Assembly (NCBI GenBank): GCA_030750975.1
Contig: JASMHC010000009.1
Span: 186,001 to 250,000, forward strand
Reading direction: 5' to 3'
From: Paracoccaceae bacterium
Lineage (GTDB): Bacteria; Pseudomonadota; Alphaproteobacteria; Rhodobacterales; Rhodobacteraceae
DNA: 64,000 bases
Shown here in pieces: positions 18,764 through 25,910 of this stretch. Position 1 is the first letter of the stretch. Every line of letters begins with the position of its first letter. The notes beneath the pieces are model-generated. The model saw nothing but the letters and a program-made list of their open reading frames with translations, made no database searches and was not told the DNA's origin. The translations under genes and the position numbers were made by a program.

Positions 18764-18785
18764 GTCCGGCGCTGTTGCGCCGGAC
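18764..18785 (-). other. Intercistronic stem-loop between nrtA and nrtB
   Basis: GTCCGGCGC and GCGCCGGAC form a perfect 9-bp stem with a TGTT loop just after the nrtA stop. There is no U-tract. Such structures after binding-protein genes commonly protect the upstream message and give more binding protein than permease; that role is inferred here. Confidence 0.6.
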
Positions 18786-18798
18786 TTGGGTTGTGGGA

Positions 18799-20172
18799 TT
18801 AGCCCTCGACCTCGGTGCCAATGACGGTCTGGCCCTCTTTCAAACCAATTGGCAGGCTTTCGAGATAAGCGTTCGGCGCGCGCCCGTCGTAGGGGATCCC
18901 GTCGATGATATCTTCTGCGGGTGTCGGCGCTTTGTAACCGTCGCTATCCCAGGGGAAGTCGGCTTCCTTAACCAGACCTTCTTCGACCAGCAGCTTCGCC
19001 GCTTCGAGATAGATCTCGGGCTTGTAGACCGATTTGGCGACCTCGTCATACCAGCTATCCGGTTTGGATTCGGTGATCTGGCCCCAACGGCGCATTTGGG
19101 TCAGATACCAGATGGCATCCGAATAGAACGGGTAAGTCGCGTTGTAGCGGTAAAAGACGTTGAAATCCGGAACGTCGCGCTTGTCGCCTTTTTCGTATTC
19201 AAAGGTACCGGTCATGGACGCAGCGATCACCTCATAGTCGGCCCCCACATATTCAGGGCGGCTTAGGATCTCGACCGCTTCTTCGCGGTTGGCATTGTCG
19301 TTTTCATCCAGCCACTGTGCCGCGCGGATCAACGCCTTAACGATGGCGAGCGTGGTATTCGGGTTCTCTTCTGCGAATTCGGCGGTGATACCAAAAACTT
19401 TCTCGGGGTTGTTCTTCCAAAGCTCGTAGTCTGTGATGACCGGAACGCCGATACCCTTGAAGACCGCCTGCTGGTTCCAGGGTTCACCCACGCTGTAGCC
19501 GTAAATCGTGCCAGCTTCGAGTGTTGCGGGCATTTGCGGAGGCGGCGTGACCGACAAAAGCACATCCGCTCCGATCTGGCCGGTGATATTCTGCTCGCTA
19601 TAAAAGCCGGGGTGCAGGCCACCCGCGGCCAGCCAGTAGCGTAGTTCATAATTATGTGTCGAAACCGGGAAGACCATGCCCATGTTGAATGGCTTGCCGT
19701 CTTCCGCATAGTCTTCAACAACAGGCTTGAGGGCCGCTGCGGAAATCGGATGCTGGGGGCGGCCGTCCTCCATCACAGGGATGTTCGGCTTCATCTCGTC
19801 CCAGACCTCATTGGATACTGTGATGCCATTGCCGTTCAGGTCCATTGAGAATGGCGTGATGATATGTGCTTCGGTGCCAAAGCCAATCGTAGCGGCCAGA
19901 GGTTGCCCTGCCAGCATATGTGCACCGTCCAATTGACCGTCGATCACGCCATCAAGCAGGACTTTCCAATTTGCCTGAGCCTCAAGCGTCACAAACAGTC
20001 CTTCATCGTCGAAAAAACCCTGCTCATACGCGACGGCCAGCGGTGCCATATCTGTCAGCTTGATGAAGCCGAAGGTAAGAACGTCTTTTTCAAGCTCCAG
20101 CACGTCCGCCTGTGCCGAAAGCGGGAACAAAGCCGTTGAAGTTAAAGCCAAAGCTGTGAAGGTCTTTTTCAT
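18799..20172 (-). CDS. nrtA: Nitrate ABC transporter substrate-binding protein
   Basis: NrtA captures nitrate in the periplasm and delivers it to NrtB. The 457 residues start with a Sec signal peptide ([22 protein letters not shown], cut before DVLELEKD). The NrtA/CmpA-like domain follows, with [44 protein letters not shown] and [25 protein letters not shown] at 20172 was selected for its signal peptide and an AAAGG 6 bases upstream; the longer open frame runs through the leader terminator and is not coding. The signal peptide argues for the transport protein rather than the cytoplasmic nitrate sensor NasS. Confidence 0.95.
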   Translation of the reverse strand: MKKTFTALALTSTALFPLSAQADVLELEKDVLTFGFIKLTDMAPLAVAYEQGFFDDEGLFVTLEAQANWKVLLDGVIDGQLDGAHMLAGQPLAATIGFGTEAHIITPFSMDLNGNGITVSNEVWDEMKPNIPVMEDGRPQHPISAAALKPVVEDYAEDGKPFNMGMVFPVSTHNYELRYWLAAGGLHPGFYSEQNITGQIGADVLLSVTPPPQMPATLEAGTIYGYSVGEPWNQQAVFKGIGVPVITDYELWKNNPEKVFGITAEFAEENPNTTLAIVKALIRAAQWLDENDNANREEAVEILSRPEYVGADYEVIAASMTGTFEYEKGDKRDVPDFNVFYRYNATYPFYSDAIWYLTQMRRWGQITESKPDSWYDEVAKSVYKPEIYLEAAKLLVEEGLVKEADFPWDSDGYKAPTPAEDIIDGIPYDGRAPNAYLESLPIGLKEGQTVIGTEVEG

Positions 20173-20215
20173 TTTGTGCCTTTCGAACGGGATGCCAAAC
20201 CCCTGATTTGATAAC

Positions 20216-20267
20216 AAAAAAAGCCACCCAAACTGCGCGCCCTTGAAGAAAAAGGGCGTCACGGCTT
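20216..20267 (-). terminator. Leader terminator upstream of nrtA
   Basis: On the minus strand AAGCC...GGCTT encloses an inner stem CGCCCTT/AAGGGCG, and a run of seven or more T follows. The terminator lies inside the leader, before the nrtA Shine-Dalgarno, so it must be overcome for operon expression. Confidence 0.75.
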
Positions 20268-20404
20268 GAGCGGCGTTGCTCGGGAATCTCCGATACTCGG
20301 AGACTTTTTGCTGACGACGTTGCCAGCGTATTGACGTCAGCCTAATCGCAGATGCCGCGTTGCGGCGAGCGATTTTCTGCGCTGCAGCAATGCGCTGCCT
20401 AAAA

Positions 20405-20416
20405 AATGTGCGCATT
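20405..20416. promoter_or_regulatory. Near-palindrome AATGTGCGCATT at the head of the nitrate leader
   Basis: This 12-mer differs by one base from the perfect palindrome AATGTGCACATT upstream of nasT (21182-21193). Both are followed or preceded by a T/A run. The position just upstream of the leader hairpins suggests an operator or activator site near the operon promoter. The protein is unknown. Confidence 0.4.
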
Positions 20417-20522
20417 TGTGCATCCGGGTTGAAAACATGACCGCCGAAGAAACGATAGGGCTGTAGAATCAGGCGTTCGTTCGATGATGAACGGGTGTCT
20501 GCGCAATCGGTCTACAACCGGC

Positions 20523-21113
20523 TTATCCGAGCAACTTCGAAGCCGTGATTAATGCCTGCGCGACGTCTATCATGCGCCTGCCTTGATCCATCGCGGTCTT
20601 GCGAATGAGCTGATAGGCTTCGTCTTCTGTTAACCCTTTGGCCTGAATCAAAAGCCCTTTCGCCTGATCGATGGTCTTTCGTGCAGCCAAGGCAGATTTG
20701 GCGGCCTCAAGTTCGGATCGCATTTGTGAGGTCACACGGAAACGCGCAATTGCGGCCTCGAGAATAGGGCGAATACGGTGGCGTTCCAGCCCCCCGACGA
20801 CATATGCGCTTAGGCCTGCGTTAATGGCCGCGTGAATGAGTTCCGGATCGCTTTGATCGACGAACATTGCAACCGGCCGCAATTTTGCACCAGCGGCTTC
20901 CGAAAGTGACCCAAGACTGTCGCGCCCCGGATTGTGCAGGTCAATGAGCACCACATCGGGGTTTATCTCGTCAACTTTTCGCGCAAGAACGCATTCATCG
21001 GCAATTACGGTTACGTAGGCCCAGCCACCATCGTTAAGAGCGTCAAAGACCTCGTTCGCGCGCAGCCGCGATTTTTCGACAACGATTATTGTAAGCTTTT
21101 TTTGCTGGGACAT
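20523..21113 (-). CDS. nasT: NasT-like ANTAR-domain antitermination regulator
   Basis: NasT-type proteins bind leader RNA of nitrate-assimilation operons and allow readthrough of a terminator. The 196 residues contain a receiver-like domain with PDVVLIDLHNPG (Asp near residue 57) and AAINAGLSAYVVGGLE. A coiled-coil linker leads to a C-terminal ANTAR domain, RKTIDQAKGLLIQAKGLTEDEAYQLIRKTAMDQGRRMIDVAQALI. ATG at 21113 (MSQQKKLTIIVVEKSR) fits the family start. The gene is directly upstream of the leader of the nitrate operon. Its usual partner NasS, the nitrate-sensing NrtA homologue without a signal peptide, is not in this window. Confidence 0.93.
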   Translation of the reverse strand: MSQQKKLTIIVVEKSRLRANEVFDALNDGGWAYVTVIADECVLARKVDEINPDVVLIDLHNPGRDSLGSLSEAAGAKLRPVAMFVDQSDPELIHAAINAGLSAYVVGGLERHRIRPILEAAIARFRVTSQMRSELEAAKSALAARKTIDQAKGLLIQAKGLTEDEAYQLIRKTAMDQGRRMIDVAQALITASKLLG

Positions 21114-21181
21114 ACTGCAGATACAGAGCGTATTCGTCCCCAAGGCAATTGATTTGCTGCACTGCGGCATTCGCGCGAACC

Positions 21182-21193
21182 AATGTGCACATT
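21182..21193. promoter_or_regulatory. Perfect palindrome AATGTGCACATT upstream of nasT
   Basis: A 12-bp self-complementary site lies about 70 bases upstream of the nasT start and is followed by a T run. It matches 20405-20416 at 11 of 12 positions, so both nitrate transcription units may share a regulator. Confidence 0.45.
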
Positions 21194-21306
21194 TTTTTGT
21201 CGGAATGTTTGGGGTGAGAGCAAAAAAAATGCACCGGTTTGAGGCAGTTTGCCAAAACCTTGGCAATTTAGGGGTGCAACGCGACGTCTTGGCGGATCAT
21301 CCCCAA

Positions 21307-21344
21307 GAAAAAAATGGGTGCCGCACTTTTGAAGGCGGCACCCT
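21307..21344 (-). terminator. Rho-independent terminator after the enolase-like gene
   Basis: On the minus strand a perfect 9-bp stem, GGGTGCCGC/GCGGCACCC, with a 10-base loop is followed by A and seven T. It lies about 25 bases after the enolase-like stop and isolates that operon from nasT. Confidence 0.88.
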
Positions 21345-21366
21345 TTAGAGGTTGATTGGGTCAGGC

Positions 21367-22662
21367 TTAGGCGCGGTCCCACCAGGTTCCTTTGAAAGGC
21401 GCACCGCCAACAAAACTATGCGCGCCCAATTCGTCCTGAATGCGCAGGCATTCATTCCACTTTACCATCCGCTCAGAGCGTTGGAATGATCCGACCTTAA
21501 GCTGTCCGCCGCCAAGGCCTGTCGAGAGGTGGCTGATGGACGTGTCTTCGCTTTCCCCAGATCGGGCAGAAACAATCGCGCCCCACCCGGCAGCTTGGGC
21601 GGCCATGAAGGTTTCCACTGATTCCGATACCGTCCCGGCCTGATTGACCTTGATAAGTACGGCGTTACAGGCCGCGTCTGACGAGGCTTCCTTGACCAGA
21701 TTAGCGTTTGTAACCAAATAATCATCGCCGATGATCTGCACGTGATCGCCAAATCGGCGCGTGAATTCGATCATCCCGTCCCGATCATCTTCGCCCACCG
21801 GATCCTCGATCGAAAGGATGGGATATGCGTCCATCCAACGGCCAAGCATATCGATCAAAGCGCCGCTATCCATTTCGCGGTCCTCAAGCGCCAGGCGATA
21901 CTTGCCATTTGATCCGAATTCGGACGCCGCTATGTCCAGCGAAATCGCAACATTTTTGCCGGGTGTTTCCCCAGCCTTTTCGATTGCAGCAACCAGCGTT
22001 TCCAATGCTTCTTCGTTGCTGTCAAACATCGGCCACCAGCCGCCTTCGTCAGCTACACCGGCAAGCTTGCCGCGCTGGGCCATGATATCGCCCGCTGCAA
22101 AGTAAATCTCACTGGTGATTTCCATGACCTCATCGAACGAGAATGCGCCGGGTACGACGACCATGAAATCCTGAATGTCGACGCGACGCCCGGCATGTGC
22201 GCCGCCGCCAAAAATCTGGATTTCCGGCAAGGGCAGTGAAGGGGTGCAGTTATAGTGGTCGGCGACGTGCCGCCACAAAGGCTTTCTGGCATCGGTTGCG
22301 GCGGCATGAAGAACGGCCAAAGATGTGGCAACCGTGGCATTCCCGCCCAGAGTTTCCTTTAGCGCAGATGCATCCAATGCAAGAATGGCCGCGTCCACTT
22401 CCGCTTGATCAGATGCGTCCATTCCCCTGAGTGCACTGGCAATCGGACCGTTGACACTTGCCAGTGCGTTCTGGATGTCCTTGCCGCGCAATTTGGGGCC
22501 GCCGTCGCGCAGATCAATCGCCTCGCGCGTGCCGCGTGACGCGCCTGCGGGGGCTATCGCACGCCCCAAAACTCCGTTTTCAAGGATGACATCAACTTCG
22601 ACGGTCGGGTTCCCGCGCGAGTCCCATACTCGGCGGGCATTGATTGATTTGATCAGACTCAT
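21367..22662 (-). CDS. Enolase-superfamily paralogue with altered active site (not housekeeping eno)
   Basis: The 431-residue protein is enolase-like throughout: it starts INARRVWDSRGNPTVEV and ends near the usual length. Retained residues include Glu206 in ADEGGWW, the metal ligands Asp243, Glu286 (SIEDP) and Asp313 (GDDYLVTN), Lys338 in IKVNQAG, Arg367-Ser368 and Lys389. Altered positions are informative. The SHRSGE motif reads SARSGE, so the conserved His is Ala366. VDIQEFM reads VDIQDFM (Asp165), and the PSGAST loop reads PAGASR. These changes around the substrate hydroxyl and carboxylate suggest a substrate other than 2-phosphoglycerate. It overlaps the upstream kinase gene by ATGA and ends at a strong terminator. 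The reaction is unknown; elimination from a phosphorylated hydroxy acid is a guess. Confidence 0.88.
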   Translation of the reverse strand: MSLIKSINARRVWDSRGNPTVEVDVILENGVLGRAIAPAGASRGTREAIDLRDGGPKLRGKDIQNALASVNGPIASALRGMDASDQAEVDAAILALDASALKETLGGNATVATSLAVLHAAATDARKPLWRHVADHYNCTPSLPLPEIQIFGGGAHAGRRVDIQDFMVVVPGAFSFDEVMEITSEIYFAAGDIMAQRGKLAGVADEGGWWPMFDSNEEALETLVAAIEKAGETPGKNVAISLDIAASEFGSNGKYRLALEDREMDSGALIDMLGRWMDAYPILSIEDPVGEDDRDGMIEFTRRFGDHVQIIGDDYLVTNANLVKEASSDAACNAVLIKVNQAGTVSESVETFMAAQAAGWGAIVSARSGESEDTSISHLSTGLGGGQLKVGSFQRSERMVKWNECLRIQDELGAHSFVGGAPFKGTWWDRA

Positions 22663-23678
22663 GTGTTCATTTCCTTCAAGTCGGCCGACACGCGATTGGC
22701 AAATTCAGAAATCGTGTCCGCGGGCGTTTTCAGTAGAGATTTCGATATCGCCCGCACGATGTCTTTCTCGGCATCGTTCAGGTATTCGACGGGTGATTTG
22801 CCATCGACACGCGCCAGCATGAGTGCTGGCAATAAGCGGCAAACACGGCTTTCAAGTGTGGTCGGCGGCTCCCATGTGATATGGGTGGCGTAGGCTTGCC
22901 AAAACGCCACGACGTCTTTCAGCAAGTGTTCGCGGGTGGCGGGCAGATGGATCGCCTTCAACACCAGATGATTAAGGCAAAAGGACGGATCAAAGCTGGC
23001 GTCGCCCATGGTGGCGCATTCGGCGTCCAGCAATACCGGACCACCGGAACGCATCAAAATGTTCTTTGGGCTGACGTCGCCGTGAACAAGCACCTGATTG
23101 CTTTGATAAAGCATATCTTCGAGTTCATTAAGATGAGGCGACAGGTCCGAATGCACTTTCGCGGTGGCTGACAAATACGGTTCGATCCGCAGCGCGTGGA
23201 AATCATCGCGATTTTGGAACGGCGTCGTGTCAAATCCCGATTGCGACGATTTTTGATGAATGCGCCCGATCATGTCTGCGACCAGAAGCGCCTCGCCCTT
23301 GTTTGGCTTTTGTTCCAGAAGGCTTGTTTTCCAAAGATACACGTCCTCGCCCGAGACAAATTCCATCGCAAATCCATGCTGGGCTTCGGAACGTCCAAAA
23401 AGCCGGACCGCGCTTTGGGGAAGCAAATCAGCCGCAACTTTCAACCAAGCATATTCGGCGGCATTGCGATGGACGGGGGCCTGCCAATCTGCCGCCACTT
23501 TCAGTTTTGGCAGTGCAAACTTAACGCAGATGGTGCGCTTTCCCAGATCCACCTTTGCGATGTCCGAGGCCACCCCGCCGGTCAACGGCTCAACCGAAAG
23601 AATGTCGGACGCATCGGCGATGCCAAGTTCGCGGACCAGACTTTCACATCGTTCTCGAATATTCATTCTTTTAGGCAC
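22659..23678 (-). CDS. Aminoglycoside-phosphotransferase-fold small-molecule kinase
   Basis: The 339-residue protein has the APH/choline-kinase fold. A nucleotide-binding N-lobe contains GGVASDIAKVDLG and ICVKFALPKL (Lys). The hinge region is FAMEFVSGEDVYLW, and the catalytic loop VLVHGDVSPKNIL holds the Brenner-type HGDxxxxN. The metal motif is LLDAECATMGDASFD. Family members phosphorylate hydroxyl groups of sugars, choline, homoserine or antibiotics; the substrate here is not known. It is the first gene of a two-gene operon with the enolase paralogue (ATGA overlap) and is driven by a consensus promoter under a palindromic operator. GTG at 23678 is used; ATG at 23666 is equally possible. A biosynthetic or catabolic kinase is more likely than resistance, given its partner. 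Confidence 0.88.
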   Translation of the reverse strand: MPKRMNIRERCESLVRELGIADASDILSVEPLTGGVASDIAKVDLGKRTICVKFALPKLKVAADWQAPVHRNAAEYAWLKVAADLLPQSAVRLFGRSEAQHGFAMEFVSGEDVYLWKTSLLEQKPNKGEALLVADMIGRIHQKSSQSGFDTTPFQNRDDFHALRIEPYLSATAKVHSDLSPHLNELEDMLYQSNQVLVHGDVSPKNILMRSGGPVLLDAECATMGDASFDPSFCLNHLVLKAIHLPATREHLLKDVVAFWQAYATHITWEPPTTLESRVCRLLPALMLARVDGKSPVEYLNDAEKDIVRAISKSLLKTPADTISEFANRVSADLKEMNT

Positions 23679-23687
23679 AATCTTCTT

Positions 23688-23703
23688 ATGTTCACGTGAA
23701 CAT
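23688..23703. promoter_or_regulatory. Perfect palindromic LacI-type operator ATGTTCACGTGAACAT
   Basis: The 16-bp sequence is fully self-complementary with the central CG typical of LacI-family operators. It covers the -10 box and probable start site of the kinase promoter, 10-25 bases before the kinase start. The adjacent divergent LacI-family gene is the obvious candidate regulator. Confidence 0.8.
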
Positions 23704-23729
23704 TAATATCTGGCGACCCCTATTGTCAA
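23701..23729 (-). promoter_or_regulatory. Promoter of the kinase-enolase operon
   Basis: On the minus strand TTGACA (23729-23724, perfect consensus) is followed after 17 bases by TTAATG (23706-23701). The -10 element overlaps the palindromic operator, which fits steric repression. Confidence 0.65.
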
Positions 23730-23777
23730 GCCATATGAAATCCGTATTGAATGATTTTGAGCACGCAGGAAAATGAT

Positions 23778-24788
23778 TTGGCAAAACGAGTCACCATAAA
23801 ATCCATCGCCGAAGATTTGGGCATTTCGCATATGACCGTCTCGCGCGCATTGTCGGGCAACCCGAATGTATCCAGCCAAACGCGCATTTTAATCGAAAAT
23901 CGGGCGCGTGATCTGGGCTATGTCAAAAGCGCGGCAGCGAAAGCGATGCGTGGGGATGGCACCAAAATCGTTGGCTTGTTGCTTCCGAATATCACGAATG
24001 ACTTTTATGCGCGGTATGCCAATGCTTTCGCCAAGGAATGCGACCGGCATGGTCTTCATTTGGTCATTCATCTGACGGATGATGAAATCGAAAAAGAGCG
24101 TGTTTCCATTCGGCAATTGCGGGAAATTCAGGCCATGGCTGTGGTCATGGTTCCCTGCGCACATGGCGTGGCACGGCAAGATCGGGATATAGAGGGGCTG
24201 AATGTCATTCAGCTTGTCCGATCAAGAGAGATGACGTCAAACTCATCTTCGCTTGTTATTAATGACGCCGAAGCGATCCATGATGCGGTGGTTCATCTGC
24301 GGACGCTTGGTTTCGATCGAATAGGCTATATCGGCGCTGATCCGTCTCTTTCCACTGGCCGAGACAGGTTCCAGTCTTATCACAACGGGCTGACGAGCGT
24401 GGGTCTGGAGTTGGATGCAAACTTGGTTATTCGCGGTGCGCCGAATTTCGATCTGGGATTCAGTGGTGTGCCCAGATTGCTTGAAGGGCAGGGCGCAACT
24501 GCTCTGATCTGCGGCGGTGTCGAAATTTCAAACGGTGCGATTAGCGTCCTTATGCAGCGACATGATGGCTCGGGCGACACCTTTGGATTTGTCGGCTATG
24601 GTGATCCGGCGTTTTTGTCCTGGATCGGCAAGGGTCTTGCCGGAATTCAGTTGCCAATCGAGGAATTGGCAGCGATCACAATCCAGCAAATCGGGGCATT
24701 TAACGGCGAGGCGCGTGACGTTCCCCCGGCAACCCATGCCTTAAAAGCGGAATTGGCCGGACGTGTCGGGAAAATCACGTTTACTTAA
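23778..24788 (+). CDS. LacI-family transcriptional regulator
   Basis: The protein of about 336 residues has an N-terminal LacI helix-turn-helix (RVTIKSIAEDLGISHMTVSRALSGNPNVS) and hinge segment (NRARDLGYVKSAAAKAMRG). A periplasmic-binding-protein-like effector domain follows (IVGLLLPNITNDFYARYANAFAKE, GFDRIGYIGADPSLSTGRDRF, FGFVGYGDP). I prefer the TTG at 23778 because AGGAA lies 7 bases upstream and the protein then begins MAKRVTIK. An ATG at 23751 adds nine residues but lacks a ribosome site. It is divergent from the kinase-enolase operon and most likely represses it through 23688-23703, releasing on a pathway ligand. Confidence 0.94.
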   Translation: MAKRVTIKSIAEDLGISHMTVSRALSGNPNVSSQTRILIENRARDLGYVKSAAAKAMRGDGTKIVGLLLPNITNDFYARYANAFAKECDRHGLHLVIHLTDDEIEKERVSIRQLREIQAMAVVMVPCAHGVARQDRDIEGLNVIQLVRSREMTSNSSSLVINDAEAIHDAVVHLRTLGFDRIGYIGADPSLSTGRDRFQSYHNGLTSVGLELDANLVIRGAPNFDLGFSGVPRLLEGQGATALICGGVEISNGAISVLMQRHDGSGDTFGFVGYGDPAFLSWIGKGLAGIQLPIEELAAITIQQIGAFNGEARDVPPATHALKAELAGRVGKITFT

Positions 24789-24830
24789 CCTGTGGCCTCT
24801 ATCGGCAGAAGGCAGACATGGAAATTGTGC

Positions 24831-24868
24831 GTTTCGAGATTAACTTGTGCTCAGGCTAATCTCGAAAC
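24831..24868. terminator. Bidirectional terminator between the LacI-family gene and ilvE
   Basis: GTTTCGAGATTA and TAATCTCGAAAC form a perfect 12-bp stem with a 14-base loop between two convergent genes. The plus-strand copy is followed by GATTTTAATT. Confidence 0.7.
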
Positions 24869-24877
24869 GATTTTAAT

Positions 24878-25747
24878 TCAGGCGCGAACAAGCTCTTCGT
24901 AAGATTGCGCAACATCGCGTGTGATATCGCCAACTTCGAACGTATACTCACCGATTTGACCGACGGGTGTCACCTCAGCCGCGGTTCCGGTAAGCCAGCA
25001 TTGTTCAAAACCTGCAAGCTCATCCGGCAGGATGTGGCGTTCGTGGACGGTCAGCCCCTTGTCTTTCAGCATTTGAATGACGGTTTGTCGGGTGATGCCG
25101 TTCAGAATTGCATCAGGGATCGGTGTATGCACCTCGCCGTCTTTGACAAAGAACACATTGGCACCGGTCGCTTCGGCGACATAGCCACGATAATCCATGA
25201 ACAAAGCGTCCGAGCAGCCCTTGGCTTCGGCCTGATGCTTGGACATGGTGCAAATCATGTAAAGACCAGCGGCTTTGGCGGCGGTCGGGATGGTTTCCGG
25301 CGATGGCCGTTTCCACTTTGCGATGTCCAGTTTGGCACCCTGCATCTTGGCGTCGCCGTAATAAGCGCCCCATTCCCAAACGGCGATGGCCATGCGAACC
25401 GGATTGCGCGACGAGGCGACGCCCATGTCCTCTCCGGCACCACGCCAGGCGACAGCCCGAACATAGGCGTCGGTCAGATTGTTCGCTTTCAGTGTTTCTT
25501 CCTTCGCGGCTTCGATTTCGTCAACCGAATAGGGGATTGGCATGTCCAGCAGCGCGCCGGAATTTTTCAGGCGCTCGGAATGTTCACGCGATTTGAAAAT
25601 CTTGCCATTATAGGCGCGCTCACCTTCGAATACGGACGAGGCATAATGCATGGCATGGGTCAGGATATGCACCGTTGCATCCCGCCATGGAACCAGTTCA
25701 CCATCCATCCAGATGAAACCATCACGATCATCATATGCGCCAGCCAT
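24878..25747 (-). CDS. ilvE: Branched-chain amino acid aminotransferase
   Basis: IlvE catalyses the last, reversible transamination in valine, leucine and isoleucine synthesis with PLP. The 289-residue class IV aminotransferase shows FIWMDGELVPWRDATVHILTHAMHYASSVFEGERAYNGKIF at the N-terminus. AYVRAVAWRGAGEDMGV follows, then the PLP Lys region TIPTAAKAAGLYM. The cofactor-phosphate motifs are GATGANVFFVKDG and NGITRQTVIQML, with the WLTGTAAEVTPVGQI signature near the C-terminus. The gene is divergent from petP, a neighbourhood common in Rhodobacterales. Confidence 0.97.
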   Translation of the reverse strand: MAGAYDDRDGFIWMDGELVPWRDATVHILTHAMHYASSVFEGERAYNGKIFKSREHSERLKNSGALLDMPIPYSVDEIEAAKEETLKANNLTDAYVRAVAWRGAGEDMGVASSRNPVRMAIAVWEWGAYYGDAKMQGAKLDIAKWKRPSPETIPTAAKAAGLYMICTMSKHQAEAKGCSDALFMDYRGYVAEATGANVFFVKDGEVHTPIPDAILNGITRQTVIQMLKDKGLTVHERHILPDELAGFEQCWLTGTAAEVTPVGQIGEYTFEVGDITRDVAQSYEELVRA

Positions 25748-25773
25748 TGAGAAACCCTTTCAATTTTCATTTG

Positions 25774-25897
25774 TTGCGTAACTTATGGCCGATACGGACA
25801 TAATATTGCGCAAAACCGTCGATTCGGTACCAGTTGAACCTTGGAAAGTCAACAAGGCTGACATATAATGCCGGGTGAATTAATGTATTTTGCGTAA
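25774..25897. promoter_or_regulatory. Three TTGCGYAA motifs in the ilvE-petP intergenic region
   Basis: TTGCGTAA (25774-25781), TTGCGCAA (25806-25813, a perfect palindrome) and TTGCGTAA (25890-25897) occur within 124 bases of divergent promoter DNA. The last copy lies just upstream of the petP ribosome site. They could be binding sites for the MarR-type PetP or for PetR; this is inference. Confidence 0.45.
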
Positions 25898-25910
25898 TCA
25901 GGGTATTTCT

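Larger units (their letters stand above)
20173..20420 (-). promoter_or_regulatory. Structured leader of the nitrate operon (NasT-type attenuator)
   Basis: About 350 bases separate nasT from nrtA. In transcript order I see these hairpins: GCAGC-GCATT-GCTGC (20384-20398); a long stem ATCGC..GCCGC-AAC-GCGGC..GCGAT (20345-20373); CTGACG...CGTCAG (20311-20340); TCTCCG-AGTAT-CGGAGA (20287-20303). They end in the terminator at 20216-20267. ANTAR proteins such as NasT act by binding paired stem-loops in such leaders and preventing termination. I could not fit the classical hexanucleotide-loop consensus to two adjacent stems by eye. The attenuator call therefore rests on layout, on the terminator and on the neighbouring ANTAR gene. 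Confidence 0.65.

Noticed and set aside
18799-20172. NrtA-like protein as the cytoplasmic sensor NasS
   Set aside because: It has a clear cleavable Sec signal peptide and is followed by the permease and ATPase genes.
18799-20415. Longer NrtA starting at 20415
   Set aside because: The extra 81 codons cross the leader hairpins and terminator and remove the signal peptide from the N-terminus.
21367-22662. Housekeeping enolase
   Set aside because: Active-site His and Glu positions are altered, and the gene is coupled to a kinase under a LacI operator rather than in a central-metabolism context. A normal eno is expected elsewhere in the genome.
22659-23678. Antibiotic-resistance aminoglycoside phosphotransferase
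   Set aside because: The fold matches, but the operon partner is an enolase paralogue and control is by LacI. There is no mobile element or resistance context.
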